The notes beneath the pieces were generated by a model. That model had not been told where the DNA came from. It worked only from the letters and a program-made list of their open reading frames with translations, and made no database searches. From assembly GCA_020310875.1 (NCBI GenBank), contig CM035417.1, positions 103,476,647 through 103,540,646 of the forward strand: 64,000 nucleotides of DNA, written 5' to 3'. This document shows, one piece after another, positions 1 to 11,200 of this stretch. The number at the start of each line of letters is the position of its first letter. The first letter of the stretch is position 1. Origin of the DNA: Ceratopteris richardii. Lineage: Eukaryota > Streptophyta > Polypodiopsida > Polypodiales > Pteridaceae. The translations under genes and the position numbers were made by a program.

Positions 1-1164
1 AAATAGATTTTCACTTTTCTTTTGCTCTGCTCATGTCAGAGCTACCGAGATATATGTCTACAATAGCCGATCTGCACCATGTAGGACTCAAGAGGGAGCA
101 TCGTGCCACATCTCCCTTTCACTGTCGTACATCTGTTCTACAGGCTTCAGAGCACCGCCAGGAGGAAGGACATCTATTCGCTCTCTCTACCACGCTCTAA
201 TTTCGCTCTGCAGCAGCTGCTAACAGCCGCCAGACATCTATTAATCTCTCTTTATAGCATGTGCGCGCACCTGCTAGACCACCGCCAGAACTTTCCTATA
301 CTTCTTTTTCTCTCTCAGCGTTGATCCCCATGCTGTCAGAGCAGCCAAGGGAGAAAAAGAATATTAATTTCTTTTCTTTTAATCTCTCCTCTCTGACATA
401 CTGTAGTTTCGTCGCTACTCACCACTCCTATTCAGAGCACACCAAAAGTTCCTGCACCTGTCAACAGCAGTGAAGCTTGGCTTAATCTAAATCCCAGAAA
501 CTTAAGCGGCACCAACTCTAACCATGAACCATCTACACACTTAATTCACACCACACTTTATCTAGCACTCACACACACCACTAGCTATTTATCCATATTA
601 ATTATTTGATTAATTTAATTTCTCTAAATTTTCTAATTAAATAATTTATTTAAATTAAACTTAGTTTAAGGTTTTAATTAATTAGAACCTTAGTATTTAA
701 ATTCACACACACTAATAAGGTAACTAATTAAATCATATTTTATTATTTTAATAAATCAATACTTATTTTATAGATTAATTTAATTAAATACCTATTATAT
801 TAACCCTTAAAACATAATAAAACCCTTGAAAACCTACTTAAAACCCATCAGAAACCCGTTGAAACCCTTTGGAAATCAATTGAAAACCTAGTTAAACCTT
901 AAAATTAACCAGAAATTAGTACTCCTAACTTAAATACATATGAATAAACGTAAACCTAGGGTATATAACCTAAACACACATTATAAATGTAGTTTAGGGT
1001 TAACCCTAATATGAACTTATGTTTTCTTCATCCATTTGAACCTACAAACACTTAACAAAAGATTAGTTTCAAGCAAAACATTGTAATAAAAGGGATTATA
1101 ATTAACCAATAATCATTTTTTAATTTTTCTGGTCGTCAACGAGAAGGTTGAAAACTTTCCGACA
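1..1164 (-). repeat. Partial long LTR of the E3 gypsy family, minus strand
   Basis: Read on the minus strand, this stretch starts at 1164 with TGTCGGAAAG and follows the first kilobase of the long LTR at 58085 with clear but diverged similarity (roughly 80% by eye near the start, weaker further in). The shared part includes the opening TTGACGACCAGAAAAATTAA and the AT-rich block beyond it. Copia coding sequence begins directly at 1165, so this is the outer 5' edge of a minus-strand element or a solo LTR inserted into that Copia. The rest lies left of the window. No gene is seen in it; short open frames at 103-473 have no recognisable domain. Confidence 0.8.
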
Positions 1165-2750
1165 GCAATATCAAGAAGAACTTAATTTGAGTCCTGTTGA
1201 TTGCCAAAGCTGGACTTCATGTACACTTTGTTGATGATAAGTGTATGGTTCATGATTTCAGCAATGGGGATGTTATCATGACGTCTGGTACATTATGTAA
1301 TCGTTTGTATCGCATGGATACATACAAGAGGGCTGCCTCGAATGCCTTTGTTGGTCATACTTCTTCCATGGGTGAAATGGAGCTTTGGCATGCTTGTTTT
1401 GGTCACTTGAACTTCAGTAGTTTCCTTTACTTGCAAAAGAAGGACATGGTTATTGGTTTGCCTACACTTGAGTCCATTGAAAAGCATGCATGTGAAGGTT
1501 GCATTCTTGGAAAAATGCATTGTGCTTCTTTTCCTAAAGATAGTCATACACACACTACAAGAAAATTACAGCTTGTTCATAGTGATGTATGTGGTCTCGT
1601 CAAGACTCCATCTTTTGGGAAGCATGTATATTTTGTTACCTTCATTGATGATGCTACTTGCCATACATGGGTGTATCCTATGAAAACAAAGAATTAGGTA
1701 TTTTCTTGCTTCAAAGCATTTTTAGCTATGGTTGAAAAGTTTTCTTCACAAAAGCTTTTGACTCGATGCACGGATCGAGGTGGTGAATACATGTCACATG
1801 AGTTTAATGCTTTTCTTTGTGAAAGAGGTATTTCACACCAATGTACAGTTCCATATACACCTCAGCAAAATGGTGTTGCCGAGCGTAAAAATAGAACTCT
1901 ACTTGAAATGGCACGACGTATGTTTAAAGGAAAGCATCTTTCTGATAAGTTTTGGATGGAAGCAGTCATGTGTGCAAACTATGTGTTGAATCGCTGCCCT
2001 ACAAAAGCATTGAGAGTCATCACTCCTTATGAGGCTTGGAATGGTCATAAGTCTATGGTTAGTCATATGCGTGTGTTTGGTTGTTTGGCATATGCTCTTG
2101 TGCCATCACAACAACATCACAAACTTAATGACAAAGCAAAGAAATGTATATTTGTTGGTTATAGTGTTGAAAGTAAGGGATATCATTTGTACCATCCATT
2201 GAAGAACACAATTATTGTGAGTCAAGGTATAGTATTTGCTGAAAATTCAATTTTCCCTCTACTTGACTGCAAAAAACAGCCAACAGTTAGCTCACAAGAT
2301 GTGTTTGATACACTCATGCCTTTGTTCCAAAATTGTGCACTTGACTATGGCCATGTAGATCAGCCAACTGAGGCTCAAAGGACTAAAAAATTCCAGCAAA
2401 ATAGTGCTGAAAATACAGAGAATTTCCAGCCAGACATGGCTGAAATTTTTCAGGCAAAAAATGTCCAAACCGCTAGAAATTTCCAGCCACATATGGCTGA
2501 GCATTTGCATCAAAATATGGCTGAAAATGAGCATGAAATTCAGCCGAGGCATGATGGACATAAAAACAGCCTTCTTGAATGGTGATTTGCAAGAAGAGGT
2601 CTATGTGAAGCAACCTCCTAGATTTGCTATGAAAGGGAAAGAGCATATGGTTTGTCGCTTGCATAAAGCCTTGTATGGTCTCAAGCAAGCTCCATGTGCA
2701 TGGTATGACAAAATCCATAAGCAGTTGATTGCTCTTGGCTTCACATGTAG
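1165..2750 (+). mobile_element. Copia fragment A: GAG-pre-integrase, integrase, start of reverse transcriptase (broken)
   Basis: This is a Ty1/copia polyprotein relic. At about 1380-1520 the His/Cys pre-integrase finger is visible (LWHACFGHLN then CEGCILGK). The integrase core follows, with LVHSDVCG and FVTFIDDA at about 1570-1660, DRGGEYMS near 1775 and PYTPQQNGVAERKNRTL at 1850-1900. The typical Copia integrase tail (VFGCLAYALVP, KCIFVGYS) is at 2070-2170. A linker of repeated FQPxMAE-like units covers 2388-2545, and a reverse-transcriptase piece (LNGDLQEEVYVKQPP, LYGLKQAP) runs to about 2750. It is broken in several places. The left part was separated by the LTR at 1-1164. Fragment D at 33270-34683 is the same family. 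Confidence 0.9.
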
Positions 2751-2850
2751 TTCTAGGTTAGAGAGCAATGCTACATTTCCTGATACATGGAGCATCCGAA
2801 ATCAATATAAAAGACATGATCATTATCCTTACCCTCCTTCAATGATAGGT

Positions 2851-3920
2851 TCATGAGTAGTAGTGAGTCCTCTTGGGTTTGGTCTTTAGTGTAGTTATTG
2901 TAATCTTTCTTCCTCTCAATCCACTTTGATAGTTGTTATTGTTGTTGTAGTAGTTATTGTTGTATCCTCCATTGTATCTGCCTCTATTTGATCCATAGAC
3001 ATCTCTATTGAATCCTCTTCCTCTGGAATTTCTTGGATTCCTATAACACTCTTTAGTAGTGTGATTAGAGTAACCACATATATTACAAGGCTGAGGTGTT
3101 TGGGATCTCCCCCTACCTTGCTTTCCTCCTCTACCTCTTCCTCTAGCTCTTCCTCTACCTATGAAGTTGGCTTGGAAAGAGCTACCTTCATCTTCATTCT
3201 TCTTAGTCTTTGACTTATCCTTAGCTTTAATTCTATCAGAGCATAAGGCAGAAGATTGATTACCTCTTGATGATTCACCATTCTTGTTTATCTTTGCTTC
3301 ATGTGTGAAGAGTTGGCCCATCAAGGTGTTGAGGTCATGTACTTGCATGTCCATGTATAGATCCATGGCAATTGTGAATGATTCCCACTTTTCATCAGCT
3401 TTGATGCCACTGATGATTTGCCTTATGATTTGCTCTTCTTCAATCACCTCTCCAATGCTTCCCAACTTATCAGAAATCTCCTTCATTTTGGTGACATAAT
3501 TAGTCACACTTTACTTGGGATGTTTCTTCAAGGTAGTGAAATCCATCCATAGTTGGCTCTTCCTAGCTCTAGTGTTTGAAGAGAAGAAGGGAGCAAGTGC
3601 ATTCCAAGTCTCTCTTGAGGTCTTGCATCTTTTCACAAGAGGTAAGAGAAAATCAAAAATTGAGTTTAGAAAAAAGGACATGGCTAGTGCATCCTTTGAA
3701 CACCAAGTTGTAAGCCTCTCTTGCTCTTCATGTGATGGTTGCCCTTTGCTTCTCATTATTGGCATGAATTCATCTTTAGATATGTATCCAAATAGATTCC
3801 TTCCTTGAAGGTAGGCCTCCATCCTTAGAGACCAAGCTGAGTAATTTTTTCTATCTAATTTGCCAATGGTAGAAGGAAAACCATCTCCCATGTTGATTCA
3901 ACTTTGGTCTAATACCACTA
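2851..3920 (-). mobile_element. Copia gag fragment with primer-binding site, minus strand (broken)
   Basis: On the minus strand, a Copia gag begins at 3891 with MGDGFPSTIGKLDRKNYSAW, the standard UBN2-type gag opening, and continues through the helical gag core to a glycine/arginine-rich region. A single zinc knuckle (CNICGYSNHTTKEC, CX2CX4HX4C) lies near 3065-3105, followed by an Asn/Tyr/Gly-rich tail. Upstream of the ATG, 3902-3917 read on the minus strand gives TGGTATTAGACCAAAG, a tRNA-Met-type primer site. The 5' LTR should therefore start at 3921. Protease, integrase and RT of this copy are absent here, and the fragment abuts plus-strand Copia A somewhere between 2750 and 2900. Broken. 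Confidence 0.85.
3902..3917 (-). other. Primer-binding site of the Copia gag fragment
   Basis: Minus-strand TGGTATTAGACCAAAG starts with TGGTAT, as expected for pairing with the 3' end of a methionine tRNA. It sits 3 nt inside a candidate LTR terminus (plus-strand TGAGAAGAGA from 3921) and about 10 nt upstream of the gag ATG. Confidence 0.65.
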
Positions 3921-4677
3921 TGAGAAGAGATGGTGGATACCTCCAAAAGATGAGTCTGGTGTTGCAAAAACTTTCTCTACACCTGCCAAGGTAGCTCCTG
4001 GGATAGTAAGTAGACACCTTGTTTTAAAGGCGTTATGGGCTGCCTTCTTATTATTAGTCAATATTTTTTAAGCCATTGAAGCACCTCTATACATAGGTGC
4101 AGTTGACTGGCATACTCTATCTTCAACTTCCCAGACTATGTCCTCCACTTTCTTTTGGAGAAGATTGTTGAATGCCTATCTACGGGACATAGCCACAAAC
4201 TAACCACAATTCAAACTCAAAGGTCTTGAGCCAAGTGAATTATGAATCCTCAACAAATCAACTAAGGTAAGGTGTTGAATATGATTTTTTCTATATTCCT
4301 AAACATCTTAGCATAGTCTCTATACCTTCCCATTCCTCTGTGGGAGACTTTCCCTTCCCTCACATGTTCATTATGAGTGGGGGAACCATGAACATGTGGG
4401 AAAAAAACAATTGAAAATAAAGAATTATAGTGACATTTTGCAAGAAATTCGTAATGAATGCATGTTTGACTAGGAGCATGCCATAAAACCATCAGATAAA
4501 TATGAGTAGAGGGACTTCGAGTGAACTTTGTGGTTTCATGTCCACCATGCATGCCAATGATAGGTCACTAGATAACAATTGTATTATACCTTGCACATGT
4601 ATTTTACCTAGATAACTTATTCTTTGTAATAGTGAGAAAAGTACTATGAAGGTTCAACTGAACAGTTACACTATTTA
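3921..4677. other. Possible 5' LTR remnant and unassigned sequence
   Basis: The stretch begins with TGAGAAGAG directly behind the Copia primer site, where the 5' LTR of the minus-strand Copia should lie. I found no second copy in the window, so its far end cannot be set. Translation on either strand gives no domain I recognise; the 96-codon open frame at 4262-4552 has no family resemblance. I see no other structure. Confidence 0.4.
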
Positions 4678-4863
4678 GTGAATCGAATCTTAGACCTAGC
4701 CATTTCATCCAACTCATCCCAATCATTTTCATTCATGCTAGTAGATTTCTTTGAGATTCCATTTACTGTCTTCCATTGCCTCCTTTGAATCAGCACATCT
4801 TTAATCTGATTCTTCCATAGAGAAAAGTTTGTGCCATCAATTTTTTGGATCTCAAAATGGTCT
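4678..4863 (-). pseudogene. Copia gag N-terminal fragment
   Basis: Minus-strand translation gives a segment containing IDGTNFSLWKNQIKDVLIQ and, further on, WDELDEMARSKIRF. This is the diagnostic opening of plant Copia gag proteins (Lys-Leu/Ile-Asp-Gly-x-Asn-Phe-x-x-Trp, then Trp-x-x-Leu-Asp). It is only about 60 codons long, with no zinc knuckle or pol beside it, so it is an isolated relic. It belongs to a different Copia family from the gag at 2851-3891. Confidence 0.75.
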
Positions 4864-5787
4864 TTGCCCTATAAGTTATAGCTCCTCCTTAGAACACTAG
4901 AACTAGACCTTGATCCATTAGACGTGCCTAAGACCTCTGATGTCATGATGATATAGAGCTGAATAGAATGATAATGGAGCTAGAAGAGTCCAAACGCCAC
5001 TTATGCCCAAAAAATGGATGACCAAGTATCAGATTCTAAGAAAAAATTCATTAGTGTTCCCAAAAAATTGACCATTGTATAGTTGACAAAACCAAAAAAT
5101 GTAGAAAACTTTTGCCAGAGTCTCCTCTGCAAAATGAGCATATGACTAGTGTCAAAATCTCATAAAATTGTAAGTACTAACATGTAAACCTGCATAGTGA
5201 ATCATTAACTCTACTGTGTATAATCAGTTAATCGAAAGAAGCCAACTAGGCTTATCGAACACCTATGAACAACTAGCATACATCTCCCATGGCGAGACTA
5301 GGTAAGTCTTCCACCTGCATCATCGAAGAGATCTCGACATCTAGGTGTCTCCTAGTTAAGAAAACCTCACCATAACCCTCTTTATCAATGTCAAAGGCTT
5401 TATGCAAATACATAACAACTATATCAATGACCACATTGACATACATAAGCGGTATCCACAGAAGCATACATGGTGTGTATGTGCTCAATATATGCAGTAA
5501 AATGGAACTGAAAGGCTGAATTCACAACCCAAACACTAGCCAATAACACCTGCAAATCTTTGTCAACTTTGTTTTTTAGGCTCAAAAACCTGCATAAACT
5601 TGCGATGGTTACTCCCACCACAATTAAAACCCTTCAAGAAACCTATATATTTACTAATGAGGCTGAAAATAGAGCTTCAAAGTTGGATATTCATTGTCGA
5701 AGAAGTACAAAGAACACTCTTCTTGATGTCCTTGAATCTGTGTAAAGATAACTATGCATGAAAGTACTCCAAAATGGCTCCAATAAT
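4864..5787. other. Unassigned stretch
   Basis: I see no domain, tandem repeat or paired LTR here. Short open frames (for example 5273-5488 minus and 5560-5745 plus) have no recognisable motif. Given its surroundings it is probably decayed retrotransposon sequence, but that is inference. Confidence 0.4.
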
Positions 5788-6014
5788 TGTTGATATATTT
5801 AGGTAGTGATGTGTGAACACATCAAGATTGCCGGGTCACTTTTTTCCTCTTCAAGAAATTCTTTTCCCCGGCTTGTATATACACCTACTACCCTAATGGG
5901 TTTCTTATCTTTGTACATTCTAGTGGAAATACATTCAGTATTGTGTGTTGTGCTCCAAGCTTCTTCTTCTTCCTTGTGCTGTTCATGTGCTTCCACAGAC
6001 ATGGAACTCCAACA
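5788..6014 (+). repeat. Likely 5' LTR of Copia B
   Basis: The 227-bp stretch starts TGTTGATATA and ends CTCCAACA, with 5-bp inverted termini (TGTTG/CAACA). It ends 2 nt before a primer site and contains a TATA-like TGTATATA near 5874. It lacks a second copy in the window, so the left boundary is a best guess. Confidence 0.55.
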
Positions 6015-6016
6015 AT

Positions 6017-6034
6017 TGGTATCAAAGAAGGTCA
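6017..6034 (+). other. Primer-binding site of Copia B
   Basis: TGGTATCAAAGAAGGTCA begins with the TGGTATCA typical of plant Copia primer sites (methionine tRNA) and lies 2 nt after the LTR end. Confidence 0.7.
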
Positions 6035-7356
6035 TTGCTTCATCTAGGGTATCATCGACACCCCTCCGGTCACAGTCTCAGAAATGCACAAAATTTGGTG
6101 TGCATACTCAAGGTGATTAGGAGATCAAAACGACTTTGCTTTGTGGTGTTGAAATTGCGATCTCAGCTTGTTTCGTCCTTCGAACACACTATCATAGTGC
6201 TTCTATAGGCAATTTCATCTTTTTGTGCCAAAGATATATACATGTCTCTATTTCGCTATAAGCATCTCGAAGTTTGCTACAAGTTTAGCAAAACTTGATA
6301 GGTTAGTTCTATTCAACTTTTACAAATACAATCATTTTTTTGCATCAAGGTATTTTAGTCAGTGGCCATGGCTGAAAGGAGTGATGTATTTTGTATCTTG
6401 GTTGTTGAGGATAAGTTGGACAATACCAATTACCCATTGTGGGCTTATATGATGCATCATGTATTGGATGCAAAAGGACTATGGAATATTATGCAAGGTG
6501 TTGAAAATTTTCCTATTTCCCCTGCAAACATAGTTGCTGAAGGTGATGTAGATGGTGTTGAAGATGATGATATTTTTCATGTTCCTATTCCTGTTATGAT
6601 TCCTACTGCACCTACTGTAGAGCAAATTTGTTGGGATGGTACATGCATTGATAGCCTTGTTTGTCAAACGTGCCATTATTCCTTACATTTGCTCTTACAG
6701 AACAACTAGGGATGCTTGGGATACACTTACCCCTTTATACCAGGCAAGGAATGAGGCTTGTATTGCTTACCTCCGAAAATAGTTGGAGAGTGAGCACATG
6801 AATGAAGGTGATTCAATGGATAGTTTTCTAACAAAGATCAAAGATTTGAAAGAATAGTTGATTTCTGCTGATGAAGTCTTGCATGATAGGTCAATTCACT
6901 TGTGCAAACTATTCTGAATGGTCAACCTGATTCATATCATAGTTTTGCTTCTACTCTTCCAAATGCCTTAACATTTGAGGAGTTAGTCTATGTTCTCTTG
7001 CAGGAAGATCAGTCTAGGCAGAACAGATCCATTATGCATGTTGCAGATCAAGCTTTCCTGGCTAGTTAGAAGGGCAAAGGTAAATGGAGCTCTTCTACTA
7101 GTAAGTAGAAATCTGCTAATTTTGCAAAATCAAAGAAGGAAGATAGAGAGGAGAAGAAAATAGAAAAGCAAAAATTATTTTGCAAATAGTATAAAGGAAA
7201 GGATCATGTCATAAAGAGATGTCCAAAACTAGCTGCTAAAGAGGTAAGGAAGAAAGAGGCTGGAATGGTTTTTGCAGAGGCCTTTACATGCAAAAGAGAG
7301 TCTACTAATCTTGTGCAGAATGAAGAATAAACATTTACCATTGTTTGCAGTTATGA

Positions 7357-7361
7357 CCCAT
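7357..7361. repeat. Target-site duplication of E1, left copy (CCCAT)
   Basis: CCCAT directly precedes the left LTR of E1. The identical CCCAT follows the right LTR at 24572-24576. This 5-bp duplication fixes the element's ends. Confidence 0.95.
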
Positions 7362-8194
7362 TGTTTTGTTTTGGACTCCAAGTTGTCCTCTCCAATCATG
7401 AAGTAACAAAGAATCAACAAATCATCTTTATTTTGTCAATCCTAGGAATATCCATAAGACCACAGCCCCTTCAAGATAATAGATTCAAGGAAATAAGAAA
7501 TTGATGGCTGGATTGCTGAGAGAAATTGAAGATGAAGAGAAAATCTTGAGTGTACCATAACTAAGGCAAATCTCCATCATTTTCTATGTTCTTTATGTCA
7601 AAACCATGCCATTTCATTAGCAGAATACAAATATGAACTCAAAATCGAAAAATATCACCTGTATCACAAAGACGAGACAATCGCGATTCTGTACCAACAG
7701 ACGATTTTCACAATTTTGAAACTTCCTTCAGTCCTTTCCACTCATTTACAGCAATAGGTCTCTCTCTTCATACAACTTACTCAACAATACACAAATGTAA
7801 CTCACAAATCTCCATGATTAAGCAAGAGACAAGCTCACACATCAAAGAAAATACACTCAACAGGAGAAAACACGATTTTTGCAGAAACTCTTTCTTCTCT
7901 ATTGATAGCTTGAGCAAATGACTAACCAACCTCTCCAAAATAGAGAAAATTGACTTATATACATTTTCAAGTGTCCCTTTTCACACTTGAAATTAGGTCT
8001 TTTTCTCTAATTTTCTAAAAAATGCTATCTAAGAGTTTCTAAAAAATTCTACAAAAATTACATGAGATCCTCAACCACATAAGGAAGACTCTTCCTTATT
8101 TTTACAACCATTGCATAAATATTTTACAAGTTTTTTTGACTTTTTACTAATTTTTTACATCAAAAATGCTTTTCCAAGAATACACCTTCCAACA
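7362..8194 (-). repeat. E1 3' LTR
   Basis: 833 bp, TGTTTTG...CCAACA on the plus strand, matching 23739-24571 at all but two positions seen by eye. On the minus strand it starts TGTTGGAAGG directly after a polypurine tract. It contains one full AATCGCGATT palindrome near 7679-7688, the same core as the leader repeats. Confidence 0.97.
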
Positions 8195-8207
8195 TCCTTC
8201 CCCTCCT
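8195..8207 (-). other. E1 polypurine tract
   Basis: Read on the minus strand this is AGGAGGGGAAGGA, an uninterrupted purine run ending directly at the 3' LTR. This is where second-strand synthesis is primed in LTR elements. It overlaps nothing coding; the accessory gene stops at 8265. Confidence 0.9.
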
Positions 8208-8264
8208 AAGCCTTTCGGCTCCTGACGAAAGATTTTTGTGATCCTCTACTTTGGTCACTTTTCT

Positions 8265-11200
8265 TCATTTCTTCTTCCTTTGATATACCTGTGACAGTAA
8301 ATCATGGCTTTTCCTTTCTGTTACATTCAAATTGTTGACCATCTCGAACAAAGCTTTTCTCCATTGTATCGCAGCTTCAGGCTTATCTATGACATCCTTC
8401 TTCAAATATTCTGTGTAAGCAGCTTCATAGGCAGTAAGTCTTGCTTTTGTAACAACAGATAAGTTTCCAAAAATTTCTGACTCCCTTTCAAAGAATCCAT
8501 AATCAAAAGCATCTTCAAATATTTGCAAAAAATGACTGCCCAAAAATATTATTCTACTGTAGTAGGCCATCAAACAAATCCTGTCTGGTGTCTCACTCAA
8601 ATCAAACAAAAGAGCATCTGTTGGCGAATTAAAACCTATGTAGTTCAGAATTCTGACATCTGTATCAGTGTAGGTCTCTATACAGGCTAGAATCAACCTC
8701 ATTATTCTGACAAGTAATATACAAGCCGGATCATTAACATCTTTATATGTTGTTAAAACTGACTCAGCAGTATTCACCATGTAACTTTTTGTAGGCCAAG
8801 TTCCTGCCTTTGGTCCTGCTATTTTTGGAAAGTTCAGCCATTTTGCTAGAATCTGACCTGTTTTTCTTCTTTCCCAAAAAACAGTCCATTCTCTTCTTCT
8901 GGCAACTGGGCAATAAGCTGGGTTGATCTTTAAATTCAAAGGTGCCTCTTTCCAGATTTTCCTACATTCCTTATTGGCATCCAACCACTTATTTCTCCAT
9001 TTAGGATTTGCTCTTTCAAATAACTCCTTCGTGACATTAATATCTTCTTCATACTCAAGGTATTTGTTTGGAGATAGCCCTACTCTGGCCAATTGATAAT
9101 TCTTTATACTCTCCACAATCATACAGAAAGGTATTCCCAATCCATCTGCAGCCCAATGATGCTGATCTGGATTAATGCCTTTATTCAGAGCAAAGGTAAC
9201 TATTTGATCTTCATACTCATCATGCATTTTTCTGATAAATTCCATTCTTGACTCTCTATTGGTCAATAATTTCTGGACAAAATCTTCAGAATATTTTTCC
9301 TCTGTTTCTCTTGCTGCTGGTTCCTTGTTCTCTTGTTCCCTGTTAAAATCCCCTGTTTCATATTCCCTGTTATCTGTATATTCTGCCTGTACTTGATCTT
9401 GAATTTCTTCTTGAACTTTTGATTTCTCCAACTGTTTCTGTAATTCTTCTATAGTCATTATTGAACTTTTGTTCTGAGCTGCCCATAACTCCTTTTCCTT
9501 CCTCCACTCATTTCTTTCTTTCTCCATCTTTGTTTGCCATTCACTTCTTTCCTTCTCTACCTCCAAATGTAATTGATGATACCCTCTCATTGATGTAGCA
9601 GCATGAGTGTTTGCCTGTTTCTCCATTTCTTTGGCCTCTTTTAATTCTATTTGAAGTCTTTGAATTTCTTTATGCAGCTCTTCCTTTTCTTCCTCTGTCA
9701 ATTGAACAGGTTTACCTCCATCTTGTAGTTGACCTTCTTCTAACAACACTTTATTAATCTCTTCATGTGCTCTAGTCAAGATTTGATAGGATGTTTGTAA
9801 AGTTCTGTATCTTCCTCCTATGGCTTTTATTTCCATTTCCATTTTGGCATTCTGCTCTGATAACTTTACACTCTTTTCTTCCAAATATTGGATCCTGTTC
9901 TGCTTCTGAACCTCAGCTTCTTCCAAAGCAATGATTCTATTGATATATTCTTCATTCCTTTCCTTCATCACCCTTAATTGCTCTGTCATCTGCTCTTTTT
10001 CCCTCTTGTGTTCTTTGATAATTAAACTTCCTTTTTCAAATTCTGATTCAGCCACCATTCCTGATATGATCATATTTCTACTAGATGGTCTGAACTGTTC
10101 AATGTTGCTCATAATTATTTGACAGGCTGATCTTATATTTTTGGGTATTCTTTCCAACCCTACTTCTATTTCTGTCTGTCTAACTTCAATTTGCTTATCT
10201 TCTTTATCCACATTCTCTTCTTCTGCTGCTGTTTCATCTTCTATGTCCTGAATGTCTTGTTCTTCATAACTGTGATCATCAGTCTTTGTATCCTGATTGG
10301 TATCATCCTCTTCATAAACTAGTGCTTTGTCATTTGCACTCTTCTGCTCTGAAAAATCTGAAGCCCTCTTTTTTTCTAATGACTTCTTTTCTTCCAATAC
10401 TTGTTGCTTCTCTGTAAAGAGCTGGTCTCCCTTAGTTTGTATCTCCTTCTCTTGTGTTAGGGTTTCTTGACTTCTGTTTGAGTCCTTTCCAACAAGAGTT
10501 TGTTGAACTTTCCTGAGTTGCTCTTCCTGTTCCTGTTTTTCCTGAATTTCAACTGATTCAATTTCTTTTGTACAAGCAACCTGGTCCTTTCTTTTCTCAT
10601 TTGTGTATTCTTGATCTTGCTCCTCACTGTCCATAAAATCTGCTTCTACCTCTTGTTCTTGATCATTCTTAGATGTAAAGTCCCCACTGCTTTTTATATC
10701 CTGCAGCACATCCTTTATACTTTGAACAATTCCTTCCTCTATTACTTGTCCCAAGACCTCTTGAGCATTCTTTTCTGGTTCTAACTTCTTGCTTTCCTGT
10801 TCTTCGGATGCATCCTTCTGCTGATTATTTGAACTGCCGAATACCTTCTTTGCTAGTTCCTCTAAACTTGCAGTCAACCTTGCATTTAATTGGAATTGTG
10901 TCTGTGAAGGTTCGGTCCATATTGAATTTCCACCAACATTCATTATTCCAGAGCTATCTTCATCTCTCTTCTGGTTTTCCTCTTCTGTCATTCTTGCCTT
11001 TCCTTTTAACAGCCTTCTTTTTTCTTCAGCACTCATCTGTGGAGCTATTTCCTCCTGTGTCTGCTTCTCTTGAGATTTCTTACTTGAATCCTCAGGTGTC
11101 TTCAGCTTCTCTGTGGCTTGCATAACCACATTAGGAGTAGTTGGTATTGAAAGATTTAGACTTTTTAACAAGAAGTTTTCAATATCACTATCTGAATCAG

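Larger units (their letters stand above)
5788..7361 (+). mobile_element. Copia B, 5' part: LTR, primer site and gag (broken)
   Basis: This is the 5' end of an old plus-strand Copia element. A likely LTR (5788-6014) is followed by a methionine-tRNA-type primer site, then gag from about 6368 with EDKLDNTNYPLWAYMMHHVL, the usual opening Asn-Tyr-x-x-Trp of Copia gag. A decayed zinc-knuckle region lies near 7180-7230 (GHVIKRCPKLAAKE). Coding similarity stops at the E1 insertion point and resumes at 24577 with the Copia protease motif, so the two pieces flanked one another before E1 inserted. Broken, with many breaks. The 3' LTR was not found. Confidence 0.8.

Noticed and set aside
103-473. Two overlapping short open frames at the window start
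   Set aside because: They lie inside the LTR related to 58085-61131 and have no domain.
4262-4552. 96-codon minus-strand open frame
   Set aside because: No family resemblance, no neighbouring gene structure, and within chance length for this composition.
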